64,000 nucleotides of DNA from Paludibacterium denitrificans (GCF_009707705.1 NZ_WLYX01000001.1:1240001-1304000), one strand, 5' to 3'. Shown: positions 1 to 11,418, numbered from the stretch's first letter. The notes: generated by a model from the sequence alone, not told the origin. Translations and numbers: made by a program.

Positions 1-662
1 TGCCTTTGTTACAAAACGCCGCGGCGTAGCGCGGATTGAGTTGGATGGCGGCATCAAAACTGGCAACGGCTTCGTCAAAACGCTGCAAGCCATCCAGCGC
101 ATTACCAAGGGCAAGATGGGCATCTGCCATGGACGGGTCCAGCGCGAGCGCCTGCTGCAAGGCAAGGCGGGCCGCCTCAAACCGATTGAGCTCGGTAAAG
201 GCATTGCCCAGATTGCAGTAGGCATCGGCATAGCCCGGCTCCAGCTCCAGCGCCTGCTTGAAATCGCTGATGGCGTCATCCACCTGATGCAACATCAGAT
301 AGGCGCTGCCACGGTTGTTCAATACCGAGGCCGAAGCCGGTTGCAACGCCATCGCCCTGGTTGTAGCAGGCAATCGCCTTGGCGGGCTGCCCCATCTTTT
401 TCAGTAGCACGCCCTGATTGATGTAGGCCGCAGCAAAAGTCGGGGCCAACTCAATCGCTTTGGCAAAATGCTCGAGCGCGGCTTCATTTTGCAGCAGCGC
501 GGCACAGGCGAGGCCAAGGGCAAAATACAGTTGCGGACTATCGGGAAAAGCCTGACGAACTTTCAGCAGAATCGGCTTGGCAGCCGCTGGCTGGCCGTGC
601 TGCAGTAACGACAGCGCACGGTTAAGCTGAGAAATGGCCAGTTGTTCATTCATACCGGACAT
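1..662 (-). CDS. TPR repeat protein, C-terminal part beyond window
   Basis: The protein starts MSGMNEQLAISQLNRALSLL and is built almost entirely of tetratricopeptide repeats of about 34 residues. Typical pieces are YFALGLACAALLQNEAALEHF and AYCNLGNAF, with the alternating small and aromatic positions of TPR helices. At least five repeats are visible and the gene runs off the left edge. TPR arrays are protein-interaction scaffolds; nothing here shows a catalytic domain or a partner, so the function is unknown. The frame breaks near 355, where one extra G turns NQAMALQPAS into a wrong frame; translation resumes cleanly after it. No signal peptide is seen, suggesting a cytoplasmic protein, but the unseen C-terminus could carry another domain such as a glycosyltransferase. 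Confidence 0.75.
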
Positions 663-790
663 GACTTTCTATAATCGGGTAACAGCAGTGTGCCATGGCA
701 TGGCGCAGATGGGGCTGACCGGTGGTGTGCGGGGCTCCGGCGCGCGAACCGCGCTGGCATGCGCCCCGCCACTCACGGGCAGGCAGCAAG

Positions 791-800
791 GTTGGCCGAA
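791..800 (+). repeat. DUS-like repeat GTTGGCCGAA, intergenic
   Basis: Intergenic copy in the context AAGGTTGGCCGAAAA. It lies in the 148-base gap between the TPR gene and a small membrane protein gene. No other signal is obvious in that gap. Confidence 0.85.
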
Positions 801-810
801 AAGAGGAGGC

Positions 811-1004
811 CTAGTGGCTAAGCCGCGGCAACCAGTGCCATAGCACCAGTCCCAGCGCCAGCAGCGAGACCACCACTCCAGACAGTTTGAGCAGACGCGT
901 CAGCCGGGCAGATGCCGGTTATGGCCATGCAGCGCCAGACTGATCATCGCCCAGCCGGTAGCCAGTACCGCCAGATAGGCCCACCACTTGAAAAACCACG
1001 GCAC
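811..1004 (-). CDS. Small two-helix membrane protein downstream of lpxC
   Basis: This gene is too short and too broken for simple ORF calling. A GTG start two bases after the lpxC stop opens VPWFFKWWAYLAVLATGWAM. After a one-base loss near 919 it continues as TRLLKLSGVVVSLLALGLVL and ends WLPRLSH before a TAG. About 65 residues are predicted, with two hydrophobic helices separated by a basic loop (HGHNRHLPG, then TRLLK). The tight spacing suggests co-transcription with lpxC. I do not recognise the family. The reading across two frames is an inference supported by hydrophobicity and by the position of the stop. Confidence 0.45.
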
Positions 1005-1006
1005 GA

Positions 1007-1922
1007 TTACACCACCTCCGGCAGGCGATGGAAGCTGGACGGCGCGTCCAGCGGATCATCAAAGGTTACAAACTCCCGGGCGCGCGGCGTCGCCAACAGC
1101 GTGCGCAACAGGGTGTTGTTGAGCGCATGGCCGGACTTGTAGCCGGAGAACGCTGCGATAAGCGGATAGCCAACGATGTACAAATCGCCGATGGCATCCA
1201 GAATCTTGTGACGGACAAACTCGTCCGGAAAACGCAGGCCTTCCGGATTGAGCACGTACTCGTCGTCAATCACGATGGCATTGTCGAGACTGCCGCCCGT
1301 GCCCGGGCCATGGGTGTGCATGTACTCCACTTCATGCATGAAACCGAAGGTGCGAGCCCGGCTGATTTCATCAATGTAAGAGTGGTCGGCAAAGTCGATG
1401 GTCACCGTCTGCGGTGCCAGATTGAAAGCGGGGTGATTGAAGTCGATGGACAAGGTCACGACAAAGCCGTCATGCGGCGTCAGGCGCACCCATTTGTCCC
1501 CTTCCACCACTTCCACCGGTTGGGTCACGCGGATGAATTTCTTCTTGGCAGGCTGCTCGACAATCCCGGCGGTTTGCAGCAGATAAATGAAGGCCGCGGC
1601 AGAACCATCCATGATGGGGATTTCTGCCGCGGTGACTTCAATCACCAGATTATCGATACCCAGCCCGGCCGAGGGCCGACATCAAATGCTCGATCGTGCC
1701 GACACGCACGCCGGTGTCCGTCACCAGCGTGGAGGAGAGGCGCGTGTCGTTGACCAGCATGGGTTCTGCTTTCACATCAACCGGTTCGGGCAAATCGGTC
1801 CGACGGAAAACAATGCCGGTATCGGGCGGCGCTGGCAATAAAGACAGCTTGACCCGTTCGCCGGAGTGCAAACCCACACCCGTGGCGCTGATCGCTTGTT
1901 TCAGCGTGCGCTGCAATATCAT
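1007..1922 (-). CDS. lpxC: UDP-3-O-acyl-N-acetylglucosamine deacetylase LpxC
   Basis: LpxC is the zinc deacetylase that commits UDP-acyl-GlcNAc to lipid A synthesis in the cytoplasm. The protein begins [20 protein letters not shown], contains [10 protein letters not shown] (zinc-binding His) and later [15 protein letters not shown] (His and catalytic region), and is about 305 residues, the family length. Its place directly downstream of ftsZ at the end of the dcw cluster is classic for proteobacteria. The frame breaks near 1665, where SALAGLGIDN would be encoded; an extra C inside a CTGG converts it. The start is the ATG at 1922, whose N-terminus aligns with the family. A 114-base gap separates it from ftsZ, so it may have its own promoter. 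Confidence 0.95.
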
Positions 1923-2036
1923 GTCAGGCCCTCAACCAACTCGGCAAAAGCCGATTCTAGCACAGCGGGCAACCGTGCTTTATTGATTGGTTTGCTGCCG
2001 CGCATAGCACAAAACTATCTGCGCGGCGTAACCGGA

Positions 2037-3221
2037 TCAGTCCGCCTGCTTGCGCAGGAAGGCCGGAATATCGTAGCTCTCGCTCACTTCCGGATTGGAA
2101 AAATCCATCGACGGCGCGCTGCGACGGCCACGCTGACGCATGATGGTAAGCGTATCCAGATCGTCGTAATTCATCTCCACTGCCAGATCATCGGTACCGG
2201 TCTTGACGATCTTGATGTATTCCGGACGCTCTTCGCGCACCGGTTTTTTCTGACCCAGACCGGTGGCAATCAGCGTCACGCGGATCGAATCTTCCGGCAT
2301 GTCTTCCACTTCGGCGGTACCAAACTTGATCTGTGCATCTTCGTCGGCGTACTGACGGATGATGCCCATGATCTCGCGGTATTCGCTCATCTTCAGGCAA
2401 CCCGGGGCGGTGGAGATATTCACCAGTACACCACGTGCGCCTTCCAGCGTGATGTTATCCAAAAGCGGGCTGGCCACGGCTTGCTCGGCGGCAACACGGG
2501 CACGGTCGATGCTACGCGGCAAAGGCCGAACCCATCATGGCAAGGCCCATTTCGCTCATCACGGTGCGGACGTCGGCAAAGTCGACGTTGATCAGGCCCG
2601 GGCAGGTAATCACTTCGGCGATACCGGCCACGGCGCCTTTGAGCACGTCATCGGCCGCGCGGAAGGCTTCACGCATGGTGACGTCTTCGCCCAGCACTTC
2701 CATCAGCTTTTCGTTCGGGATGACGATCAGCGAGTCAACGTGTTTTTTCAGGTCTTCGATACCGTTCTGTGCCACTTTCAGGCGCTTGCCTTCATGTTCG
2801 AACGGACGGGTGACCACGCCGACGGTCAGGATGCCCAATTCCTTGGCCACTTCGGCCACTACCGGTGCCGCGCCGGTACCGGTACCACCACCCATGCCGG
2901 AGGTAACGAATACCATGTTGGCGCCGCGCAGCATGTCGGCGATGCGTTCACGGTCTTCCAGTGCAGCGCTACGGCCCACTTCCGGATTGGCACCGGCACC
3001 CAGACCCTTGGTCAGGTTGGTACCCAGTTGCAGCTTCTGCGGCGCCTTGTTGCGCTTGAGCGCCTGCGCATCGGTGTTGGCGCAGATGAATTCCACGCCA
3101 TGTACGTTGCTTAAGCAATCATGTTGTCGATGGCGTTGCAACCGCCACCGCCCACGCCGATAACCTTGATCACCGCATCGGTTGCGGTTTCCGACATCAC
3201 TTCAAAAATCATTCCGCTCAT
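2037..3221 (-). CDS. ftsZ: Cell division GTPase FtsZ
   Basis: FtsZ is the tubulin-like GTPase that polymerises into the division ring. The N-terminus [19 protein letters not shown], the tubulin signature [10 protein letters not shown] and the T7-loop region NVDFADV are visible. The C-terminal tail [11 protein letters not shown] is the conserved peptide that binds FtsA and ZipA. Length is about 390 residues. The ATG at 3221 is preceded by a strong GAGGAGAGG ribosome site. Two breaks interrupt the frame. At 3109-3116 GCTTAAGC stands where NMIAGNVHGVEF is expected. Near 2515 GCGTAGC stands where SAFAAGIDRAR is expected. The region upstream to ftsA (3222-3335) is untranslated and could hold an ftsZ promoter. 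Confidence 0.97.
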
Positions 3222-3335
3222 TTCCCTCTCCTCAAATAAAGATGAGCTAGCTATTGCCCTGTTCTGCCCAAGCCGGATCACTCCGGCGATGGCCGCCCGT
3301 GCCGTCTACGCTGACGACACGAGTCATGCCGTGCC

Positions 3336-4574
3336 CTAGAAATTGCCTGCAAACCACGCCTTCATGCGGGAGAAGATGCCACCGAGACTGGCGGATTCCG
3401 TCTTCACCCCCACAGGCGCCTGAACCTGATCCTTGCCGTACAGCAGCAAGCCCACACCGGTGGAGAAGCGCGGCGTCTTCACCACTTCGGCCAACCCCCC
3501 ACATACTTGGGCACGCCCACGCGTACCGGCATGTGGAACACTTCTTCGGCCAACTCCACCATGCCCGGCATCAGGCTGGCCCCACCGGTCAGCACAATGC
3601 CGGACGACAGCATTTCTTCAAAGCCGCTACGGCGCAGCTCTTGCTGCACCAGCTGGAACAGCTCTTCCACGCGCGGTTCCACCACTTCGGCCAACGTTGC
3701 CCGCGACATCTGGCGCGGTCCACGTTCGCCCACACCGGGCACTTCGATCATCTGTGCCGCATCCGCCATGCCCACCAGTGCAACGGCATGCTGGATCTTG
3801 ATGTCCTCGGCTTCTTTGGTTGGCGTACGCAGCGCCATGGCGATGTCGTTGGTGATCTGGTCACCGGCGATCGGAATCACCGCGGTGTGGCGGATGGCAC
3901 CGTTGGCATACACCGCGATATCGGTGGTACCGCCACCAATGTCGATCAGGCACACGCCAAGGTCTTTCTCGTCTTCCGACAGCACGGCAATGGCCGAGGC
4001 CATCGGCTGCAACACCAGATCGGACACTTCCAGCCCGCAGCGCCGTACGCACTTGGTGACGTTCTGCGCGGCGGATACCGCACCGGTCACGATGTGCACC
4101 TTGGCTTCCAGCCGCACGCCACTCATGCCCAGCGGCTCGCGCACACCTTCCTGACCATCGATGCTGTATTCCTGCGTCAGGATGTGCAGCACCTGATGGT
4201 CCGGCGGAATGGTCACGGCGCGTGCGGTTTCGATCACGCGCTCGATATCCATCTGGGTGACTTCACGATCCTTGATCGCCACCATGCCGTGCGAGTTGAC
4301 GCTCTTGATGTGGCTGCCTGCAATGCTTAGCGAACACCTCGTGAATCTTGCAGTCCGCCATCAGTTCGGCTTCTTCCAGCGCGCGCTGGATCGCCTGCAC
4401 GGTGGATTCGATATTCACCACCATGCCGCGCTTGAGCCCGCGTGACGGCGTCTGGCCCATGCCGATGATGTTGAGCTGACCGTCCTCGAGGACTTCCGCC
4501 ACAATGGCCACAATCTTGGATGTGCCAATGTCGAGGCCAACCAGCATGCTCTTGCTTTCCTTAGGTTTGCTCAC
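3336..4574 (-). CDS. ftsA: Cell division protein FtsA
   Basis: FtsA is the actin-like ATPase that tethers FtsZ filaments to the membrane. Visible motifs are LVGLDIGTSKIVAIV (phosphate 1), DIGGGTTDIAVY (phosphate 2) and VLTGGASLMPGM (adenosine). The C-terminus GIFSRMKAWFAGNF is an amphipathic membrane-targeting helix. The chosen start is GTG at 4574, which overlaps the ftsQ stop (GTGA) and has GGAG eight bases upstream. Breaks lie at 4325-4331 (GCTTAGC in forward orientation, FAGIAGSH expected) and near 3494, where a run of G has lost one base. Three DUS-like 10-mers lie inside it (3486, 3545, 3686), each read as Leu-Ala-Glu. Confidence 0.96.
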
Positions 4575-5319
4575 CTGTCGCTCCAACTGCTTAATGCGTT
4601 TTTCCCTGTCTTAAGCGGCGCCTTGTAATCGGGCATCCGCACGGCAAATCCGTTGGGGTAGCGCATATCCACGTATTCGATGTGATATGGCAACACCGCC
4701 AGTTCCGTTTTCCAGTACCGGGCAAACCGGCCTACTCGGCTTTCGACATCGCCCCGACCCAGCTCCGGGTTGATGCCGTTATCCAGTTCCACTTTCCATG
4801 CCCGCCGCGCCGATAGCGACAACACCTTGGGTGCCAGTCCGGCGTCCGACAGTTCCTGACGCAGGCGCAGCAACATGGCTGTCATGTCTTTCTCCGCACC
4901 GGCCGGGCCGTTGAACACCGGCAGGTTCTGATCGCTGGCCGCATCAAAACGCACGCCTTTGGTATCCACCAGGCCATTTTCGCCCCAGCGCGCCAGTGCC
5001 ACATGCTCTTCAACCGCAATATCCAGCGTATCCGGCCAGCGCCGCCGTACCGGGCATCGCGCACCCACGGCAACTTGCCAAAGGCGGCGCGGGTCTTGTC
5101 GATGTCCAGCGTGAAGAACGTGCCGGACAATTCATGCTCGGCAATGAACTTCAACTGCTCCGGCGTTACCCGCGTCATCTGGCCGCTGATGCGGATTTTT
5201 TTCACCGGGAACACAGGGGCATGCGTCAGCCAGAATCCCCCGGCATACACCAGCATCAGCACTGCGGCGCCCAGCAACAGATTGGCCAGGCCTCTCAGTA
5301 ACCGATGGTTATCCCACAT
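4571..5319 (-). CDS. ftsQ: Cell division protein FtsQ
   Basis: FtsQ is a bitopic division protein that recruits FtsB and FtsL. It has a short cytoplasmic start ([12 protein letters not shown]), one transmembrane helix ([18 protein letters not shown]) and a POTRA domain beginning [12 protein letters not shown]. The conserved [18 protein letters not shown] stretch and EEHVALARW follow. The ATG at 5319 lies inside the end of ddlB, an 11-base overlap. One break near 5053 probably comes from loss of the middle base of a CCAGG (AQVRRRWPD expected). Length is about 250 residues, normal for the family. It is translationally linked to ddlB upstream and ftsA downstream. Confidence 0.93.
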
Positions 5320-6220
5320 GGGCCGCTGCCAGTACCTGCAAACACAGGTCTTCGTAGCTGAGCCCTTCGGCACGAGCCGCCATCGGCACCAGGCTATGGC
5401 TGGTCATGCCCGGATTGGTATTCACTTCCAGCAGATAAATGCCGTCTTGCTCGTCCATCAGAAAATCGACACGACTCCAGCCGGAGCAGCCCAACACGCG
5501 GAAGGCCGCCAGACACAGCTCGCGCGCACGTTGTTCGATCTCCGGTGCCAGACCGGACGGGCAACGGTAAACCGTGTCATCGCGGAAATACTTGGCGTCG
5601 TAGTCGTAATATTCGGTCGCCGGTTCGATCTTGATGGTCGGGTAGGCCTTGCCGTCGATGATGGCGCAGGTGTACTCGCCACCGCCGATGAAGCGCTCGG
5701 CAATCACGATCGGGTCAAACTGGCGCGCTTCCTCGTAGGCAGCTTTCAGTTGCCCCGGCTGCTTCACCTTGGTCACCCCGATACTGGAGCCTTCCGTCGC
5801 CGGTTTGACGAAAATCGGCAAGCCCAGACGCGCTTCGATGGCGGCAAAATCGCTGTCATCGGTCAACAGTTCAAAATCCGGGATCGGCAAGCCAGCGCCT
5901 TTCCACAGCAGCTTGGTGCGCCATTTGTCCATACAAATAGCGGAGGCCATGACGCCGCAACCGGTATACGGCATGCCCATGGTTTCCAGCGCGCCCTGCA
6001 AGGTACCGTCTTCACCAAACGGGCCGTGCAGGATGTTGAACACGCAGGCAAACCCTTCGTCCTTCAGCGCAGTCAGCGGTTTTTCGGCGGGATCAAAGGC
6101 GTGGGCATCCACGCCTTTTGCTTGCAACGCTCCCAGCACGCCCGCGCCGCTCATCAGCGACACCTCGCGCTCCGAGGAGGTTCCGCCCATCAACACTGCC
6201 ACCTTGCCGTACTGCTTCAT
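5309..6220 (-). CDS. ddlB: D-alanine--D-alanine ligase DdlB
   Basis: DdlB joins two D-alanines with ATP to make the dipeptide that MurF adds to the peptidoglycan precursor. The 303-residue frame is intact, one of the few unbroken genes in the cluster. It shows the ATP-grasp features [15 protein letters not shown] at the N-terminus, [10 protein letters not shown] for the nucleotide loop, and [18 protein letters not shown] for the metal and D-Ala site. The ATG start at 6220 fits the family N-terminus. It lies between murC and ftsQ, the usual ddlB position in the dcw cluster. Confidence 0.97.
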   Translation of the reverse strand: MKQYGKVAVLMGGTSSEREVSLMSGAGVLGALQAKGVDAHAFDPAEKPLTALKDEGFACVFNILHGPFGEDGTLQGALETMGMPYTGCGVMASAICMDKWRTKLLWKGAGLPIPDFELLTDDSDFAAIEARLGLPIFVKPATEGSSIGVTKVKQPGQLKAAYEEARQFDPIVIAERFIGGGEYTCAIIDGKAYPTIKIEPATEYYDYDAKYFRDDTVYRCPSGLAPEIEQRARELCLAAFRVLGCSGWSRVDFLMDEQDGIYLLEVNTNPGMTSHSLVPMAARAEGLSYEDLCLQVLAAAHVG

Positions 6221-6309
6221 TTCATTTAGTCCTCAACGCGCCGGTCCTGACCGGCCTGATCAATCTTGTCTTACCCGTGCCTGCCGTCGCCGGACAGGCA
6301 CGCTGTGCA

Positions 6310-7700
6310 TTACTTGGCCAAGGCCACCAGTTTGGCACGGTGCCGATGGAGTAAGCGCCCATGGTCACCACCACATCGCCGTCACGCACCACATCCAGAA
6401 TCGCTTGCGGCATGTCGGCAATCGCTTCAACAAACAACGGCTCCACCTTGCCAGCCACGCGCATGGCACGGCTCAGGGCGCGGCTGTCGGCGGCAACGAT
6501 CGGCGTCTCACCGGCGGCATACACTTCGGCCAACAGCAGCGCATCGACGCCGGACAGCACCTTGATGAAGTCTTCGAACAAGTCGCGCGTGCGGGTATAG
6601 CGGTGCGGCTGGAAGGCCAGTACCAGACGCTTGTCCGGGAAGGCGCCGCGCACGGCAGACAGCGTGGCGGCCATTTCCACCGGGTGATGGCCGTAGTCAT
6701 CCACCAGCGTGAAGTGCCCGCTGTCCTTGCACGGCAGCTCGCCATAACGCTGGAAGCGACGGCCCACGCCTAGCAAATTCGGCCAACCCTTGCTGGATAG
6801 CGGCCACATCGGCTCCGCACTCCAGCGCAATACCAATGGCCGACAGGGCATTGAGCACGTTGTGGCGGCCCGGCGTGTTGAGCACGACCGGGAAGCGGCG
6901 GGAAGCTGTTTCACCACCACATCGAAGTGCATCTGGCTACCCACGGCACGGATGTTTTCTGCGTACAGGTCGGCTTCGTCGGTAAGGCCATAGGTCGTTA
7001 CCGGCTTGGTGATGCGCGGCACGATGTCGCGTACGTTGGCGTTATCGATGCACAGCACGGCACGGCCGTAGAACGGCAGGCGGTGCAGGAAATCCACGAA
7101 AGCCTGCTTGAGTTTGTCCGAGGCTGTGATCGTAGGTATCCATGTGATCGGCATCGATATTGGTCACCACGGCCATCACCGGCGTCAGGCACAGGAAGGA
7201 CGCATCGGATTCGTCCGCCTCGGCCACCAGAAAATCACCCGAACCCAGACGGGCATTGGTGCCCGCGGCATTGAGACGACCGCCGATCACGAAAGTCGGG
7301 TCAAGGTTGGCAGCGCCCAGAATGGAAGCCGTCAGGCTGGTGGTGGTGGTCTTGCCGTGCGTGCTTAAGCAATGGCAATGCCCTGCTTGAAGCGCATCAG
7401 TTCGGCCAACATGGTGGCGCGCGGAATCACCGGAATGCCACGTGCCTTGGCTTCCAGCACCTCGGGATTGTCGGCCTTGACCGCGGTCGAGGTGACCACG
7501 ACATCGGCCCCGGCCATGTAGGTGGCGTCGTGCCCGAAGAACACGCGCGCACCCAGATCGGCCAGCCGTTTGGTAGTGGCGCTATCCGCCATATCGGAAC
7601 CGGACACGGTGTAGCCCAGATTGAGTAACACTTCGGCAATGCCGCACATGCCCACGCCGCCAATTCCGACAAAATGTATGTGATTAACCCTGTATTTCAT
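6310..7700 (-). CDS. murC: UDP-N-acetylmuramate--L-alanine ligase MurC
   Basis: MurC adds L-Ala to UDP-MurNAc, the first amino acid of the stem peptide. The start [20 protein letters not shown] and the ATP loop GTHGKT at about residue 110 identify it, followed by [11 protein letters not shown] and [11 protein letters not shown]. Several breaks occur: 7363-7370 (GCTTAAGC, in AGTHGKT), near 7124 (an extra C in a CTGG), near 6905, near 6773 and near 6335. The true end is inferred as VALAK followed by TAA at 6310, because the family ends GAGSIGT-P--LV. The start ATG at 7700 has AAGGCG upstream. DUS-like 10-mers at 6525, 6778 and 7401 encode Leu-Ala-Glu. Confidence 0.94.
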
Positions 7701-7743
7701 CTGCTTTCGCCTTGTTGGGGCCACATCGTGACGTGGCCACCGG

Positions 7744-8819
7744 TCATTCCTGTGTCAGTGACTCGCATACATCCGCCACCCGCTGGGCGGCATCGGTAAT
7801 GGCCAGTCCCCGTGCGCGCTGTGCCATCTCCGGGCACTGCTCGCGTGTCATTCTTTGCAGCAGTTCGGCCAGCCCGGCCGCACTGACCTGTGCTTGCGGC
7901 AGCAAGCGCGCCGCCCCGGCATCGGCCAGATAACGGGCGTTGCCGGTCTGGTGATCGTCCACCGCATACGGGTAGGGCACCAGTACACTGCCAACACCCA
8001 CGGCGGCCAGTTCTGCCACCGTCAGTGCGCTTAGCACGGCAGATCACCAGATCCGCGGCGGCATACTCGCTTACCATGTCGTCGATGAAGGCACGGCAAT
8101 CGGCCGCGACACCGGCCGCGGCGTAGTTGGCCTTGAGCGTGTCAATCTGCTTGGCCCCGGCCTGATGGACCAGCTGCGGCCGCTGGGCCGCCGGTATCAG
8201 CGCCAACGCCTGAGGCAACAGGTCATTGAAAACCTTGGCTCCCAGACTGCCACCTACCACCAGCACGCGCAGCGGGCCGCTGCGTCCGGCAAATCGCGCT
8301 TCCGGTGCGGCAACGGCCGCAATCTCGGCCCGCACCGGGTTGCCGACGCGGTTCTGCTCGCTTAAGCAAACGCGCCGGGAAAGGCATACAGCGTGCGGCT
8401 GGCAATGCGCGACAGCAGGCGGTTGGTCAAACCAGCCACCGAGTTCTGCTCATGAATCACCAGCGGTTTCCAGCACAAGCGCGTCATCACGCCGCCGGGG
8501 AAACCGGTATAACCACCAAACCCCACCGCGAGGTCAGGCCGATGGCGGAAAATCACCGCCGTGGTCTGCGCCGGGGCACGCACCAGCATGAACGGCAGCA
8601 TCAGCCAGCGTTTCAGGCCGTTGCCGCGCATGCCTAAGCAATCCGTACCGTTTCGATGGCAATGCCGTGCTGTGGCACCAGCCGTGTCTCCATGCCACCT
8701 TCCGCACCCAGCCAGATCACTTTCCAGCCACGGTTTTGCAGTTCATGCGCCACGGCCAGGCCCGGGAAGATGTGCCCCCCGGTGCCGCTTACCATGATCA
8801 TGACTGTCCGTTTTGCCAT
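7744..8819 (-). CDS. murG: UDP-GlcNAc--lipid I N-acetylglucosaminyltransferase MurG
   Basis: MurG makes lipid II from lipid I on the inner face of the membrane. The glycine-rich [16 protein letters not shown] loop, [12 protein letters not shown] and VVGGSLGA identify it. The C-terminal domain carries RAGALTVAEL, which meets the donor sugar. The ATG at 8819 precedes MAKRTVMIM. The gene is broken at 8632-8639 (GCCTAAGC; RIAGMRGNG expected), 8360-8367 (GCTTAAGC; AFAGEQN expected) and 8029-8035 (GCTTAGC; CRAGALT expected). All three fit a corrupted GCTGGC on the coding strand. Length is about 357 residues, normal for MurG. Confidence 0.94.
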
Positions 8820-8837
8820 TGCTCGTTTCTCTTTCGT

Positions 8838-8847
8838 TTCGGCCAAC
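8838..8847 (-). repeat. DUS-like repeat between ftsW and murG
   Basis: Copy of the 10-mer, read AGGGTTGGCCGAAAC on the minus strand, lying in the 74-base gap between the ftsW stop and the murG start. A position inside an essential operon, without an inverted partner, argues against a terminator role for this copy. Confidence 0.85.
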
Positions 8848-8893
8848 CCTGCAGCTGGCCCTGTCTTGTCAGCGGGCGACGATGTGCGCCCGG

Positions 8894-10051
8894 TCAAACC
8901 TTGTAACCGCGCATGATGCGGCGGTTTTCATAATCCACCCGCAACAGCACCGCCATCGAGATCAGGTTCAGCAACATGGCTGAACCGCCAAACGACATAA
9001 GCGGCAGGGTCAGGCCCTTGGTCGGCAGCAACCCCATGTTGACGCCAATGTTGAAGAACACCTGAATCCCCAGCCAGATGCCCACGCCCTGCGCCACCAG
9101 CGAGGCGTAGTAGCGTTCCAGCTTTTTCGATTCCACGCCGATGTGAAAGGCCCGGCGCACAATCCGGGCATACAGGCCGATCACCACGCAAATACCAAGA
9201 AAACCAAATTCTTCCGAAATCACCGCCATGATGAAGTCGGTATGTGCCTCCGGCAGGTAAAACAGCTTTTCCACGCTGCCGCCCAGCCCAACCCCCAGCC
9301 ACTCGCCACGGCCGATGGCAATCAGCGAGTGCGACAGCTGATAGCCCTTGCCGTACGGGTCGTCCCACGGGTCCATGAAACCCAGCACGCGCTTGAGGCG
9401 ATACGGTGAGGAAATGATCAACAGCACGATCGCCACCACCGCCATCACCGCCAGACCGGAGAAAATGCGCAGGTTGATGCCGCCCAGAAACAGCAGGCCC
9501 ATGGCGATGCTCATCACCACCATCAGCGCGCCGAAGTCCGGCTCACGCAACAACAGGAAGGCCACCACCACCATGGCGGCAAACATCGGCAGGAAGCCCT
9601 CCTTGATGCTGTGCAACTTGTGGCTCTTACGCACCGTGTAATCGGCGGCGTACAGCACGGTGGCAAATTTCATGATTTCCGATGGCTGCAGGTTGAGCAC
9701 CACCAGCGAAATCCAGCGCCGCGAACCGTTTACCACCCGGCCGATCCCCGGAATCAGCACCAACACCAGCAGCAGCACACCGATCAGGAACAGCTTGCCG
9801 GAATACTTCTCCCACATCGCTGTCGGAACCTGAAACGCCACATACCCGCCCACCAGACCAATGGTCATGAAGGCCACATGGCGAATCAGATAGAAATAAC
9901 GGTTCTGCGTCGCCGCATCAGCCTCGGCATAGGCAATCGAGGCCGAATACACCATCACCAGGCTGATCGACAGCAACAGCGCAATCGCCCACATCAGTGC
10001 TTCATCCAGCACTGTCATGACGCCATGGCGACGTGCACTGTTGGCGATCAT
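8894..10051 (-). CDS. ftsW: Septal peptidoglycan polymerase FtsW (SEDS)
   Basis: FtsW is the SEDS-family glycosyltransferase that polymerises septal lipid II with FtsI. The frame is intact for about 385 residues, with roughly ten hydrophobic helices. Family motifs are [38 protein letters not shown] and [15 protein letters not shown]. The ATG at 10051 overlaps the murD stop (ATGA), which indicates translational coupling, and the protein begins [19 protein letters not shown] longer N-terminal extension is possible in frame but lies within murD. Confidence 0.96.
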   Translation of the reverse strand: MIANSARRHGVMTVLDEALMWAIALLLSISLVMVYSASIAYAEADAATQNRYFYLIRHVAFMTIGLVGGYVAFQVPTAMWEKYSGKLFLIGVLLLVLVLIPGIGRVVNGSRRWISLVVLNLQPSEIMKFATVLYAADYTVRKSHKLHSIKEGFLPMFAAMVVVAFLLLREPDFGALMVVMSIAMGLLFLGGINLRIFSGLAVMAVVAIVLLIISSPYRLKRVLGFMDPWDDPYGKGYQLSHSLIAIGRGEWLGVGLGGSVEKLFYLPEAHTDFIMAVISEEFGFLGICVVIGLYARIVRRAFHIGVESKKLERYYASLVAQGVGIWLGIQVFFNIGVNMGLLPTKGLTLPLMSFGGSAMLLNLISMAVLLRVDYENRRIMRGYKV

Positions 10052-11418
10052 GCCGCGCTCTCGCTCTTGATCTGCTGCACGGTGTCGATGAACACCTGCG
10101 AGCGATGGGCATAATCGCGGAACATGTCCAGGCTGGCGCAAGCCGGTGACAGCAACACCACGTCACCGTTTTCGGCCAACCTGGCGGCTGCGCGCGTTGC
10201 CTGTTCCAGCGTGTCAAACTGCTCGACCGGGAACGGAGCCTCCGCCAGCGCGCTTGCAATACGCGGGCCGTCGCGGCCAATCAGTACCACTGCGCGGGCA
10301 ATGCGTTCGCAGGCGGCACGCAGCGGGGTAAAGTCCTCGCCCTTGCCATCGCCACCGGCAATCAGCACCACCTTGCGCGTCATGCCATTGAGTGCGGCCT
10401 CGGTAGCGCCGACATTGGTACCTTTGGAATCATCGATGTACAGCACGCCCGCAAACTCATCGACCTTTTCCACCCGGTGTGCCAGCCCCTGAAAGGTTTT
10501 GAGGTTAGACGAGCAGGCCCGCCAGCGGCAAGCCAATGGCCTGGCACAGCCCGATGGCCGCCAGCGCGTTGGCCGCATTGTGCAGCCCCTGCAATTGCAG
10601 CTCGGCCGTCGCCAGTACCGCCTTGCCGTCCACCGTCAGCCAATGGCCATCGGCTTGTTCAGTCAGGCCATAATCGGCTTAGGCTGGGAAAGCGAGAACC
10701 ACTTGACCGCATGACCCGGCCGCACCATGGCGCGAACCAGCGCGTCATCACGGTTCAGCACCTGCACGCCGTGGCCGTTGAACACGGCGGTTTTGGCGTG
10801 GGCATAGTCGAGCAGATCGTTGTAACGATTCAGGTGATCTTCGGAAATGTTCAACACCGTTGCGGCATCCGCCTGCAGGCTACGCGTGGTTTCCAGCTGA
10901 AAACTGGACAACTCCAGCACCCACACATCGGGCTGCTTGCGCTTGCTCACGCTGCAGCAGCGCGTCCAGCACAGCCAAGCCGATGTTGCCCGCCACTACG
11001 GTATCCAGACCGGCCTGCTGGCACAGGTGGCCGACCAGGCTGGTGACGGTGGTCTTGCCATTGGAGCCGCTGATGGCAATCACCTTGCTGCCATTGCCTA
11101 GCTAATGACGCGCCCGAGCAGCTCGACATCGCCCACCACCTCACCGCCAGCACGGGCGAAGTCAGCAATCGCCGGGGTGGCAACCGGGACACCGGGGCTG
11201 ACCACCAGCATGTCGACATCGGCAAAGGTGGCCGCGCTGAACGGGCCACGGCGCACGTCGGCATCCGGCGCAAAGGCATGCAGTTCGGCCAACCTGGCTT
11301 CGGCAGGATTGACGTCGGCCACGCTCACGCGTGCGCCATGGGCCGCCAGATAGCGGGCCGCGGCCACGCCCGAGCCGCCCAGGCCCACAACCATGATGTG
11401 TCGGTTATCAAAACGCAT
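10048..11418 (-). CDS. murD: UDP-MurNAc-L-Ala--D-glutamate ligase MurD
   Basis: MurD adds D-Glu to the stem peptide. The start [19 protein letters not shown] (ATG at 11418 with AAGGACG upstream), the ATP loop [22 protein letters not shown] and the C-terminal [10 protein letters not shown] identify it. Breaks lie near 11100 (VIAGNGSK expected), near 10949 (before QPDVWVLE), near 10678 (before ADYGLTEQ) and near 10506 (before [10 protein letters not shown]). Length is about 450 residues. DUS-like 10-mers at 10171 and 11284 are read as Leu-Ala-Glu. The stop overlaps the ftsW start. Confidence 0.94.

Noticed and set aside
5003-6229. Long plus-strand ORF of 408 codons opposite ddlB and ftsQ
   Set aside because: It is an antisense shadow in GC-rich DNA; the minus strand carries an intact DdlB with all motifs.
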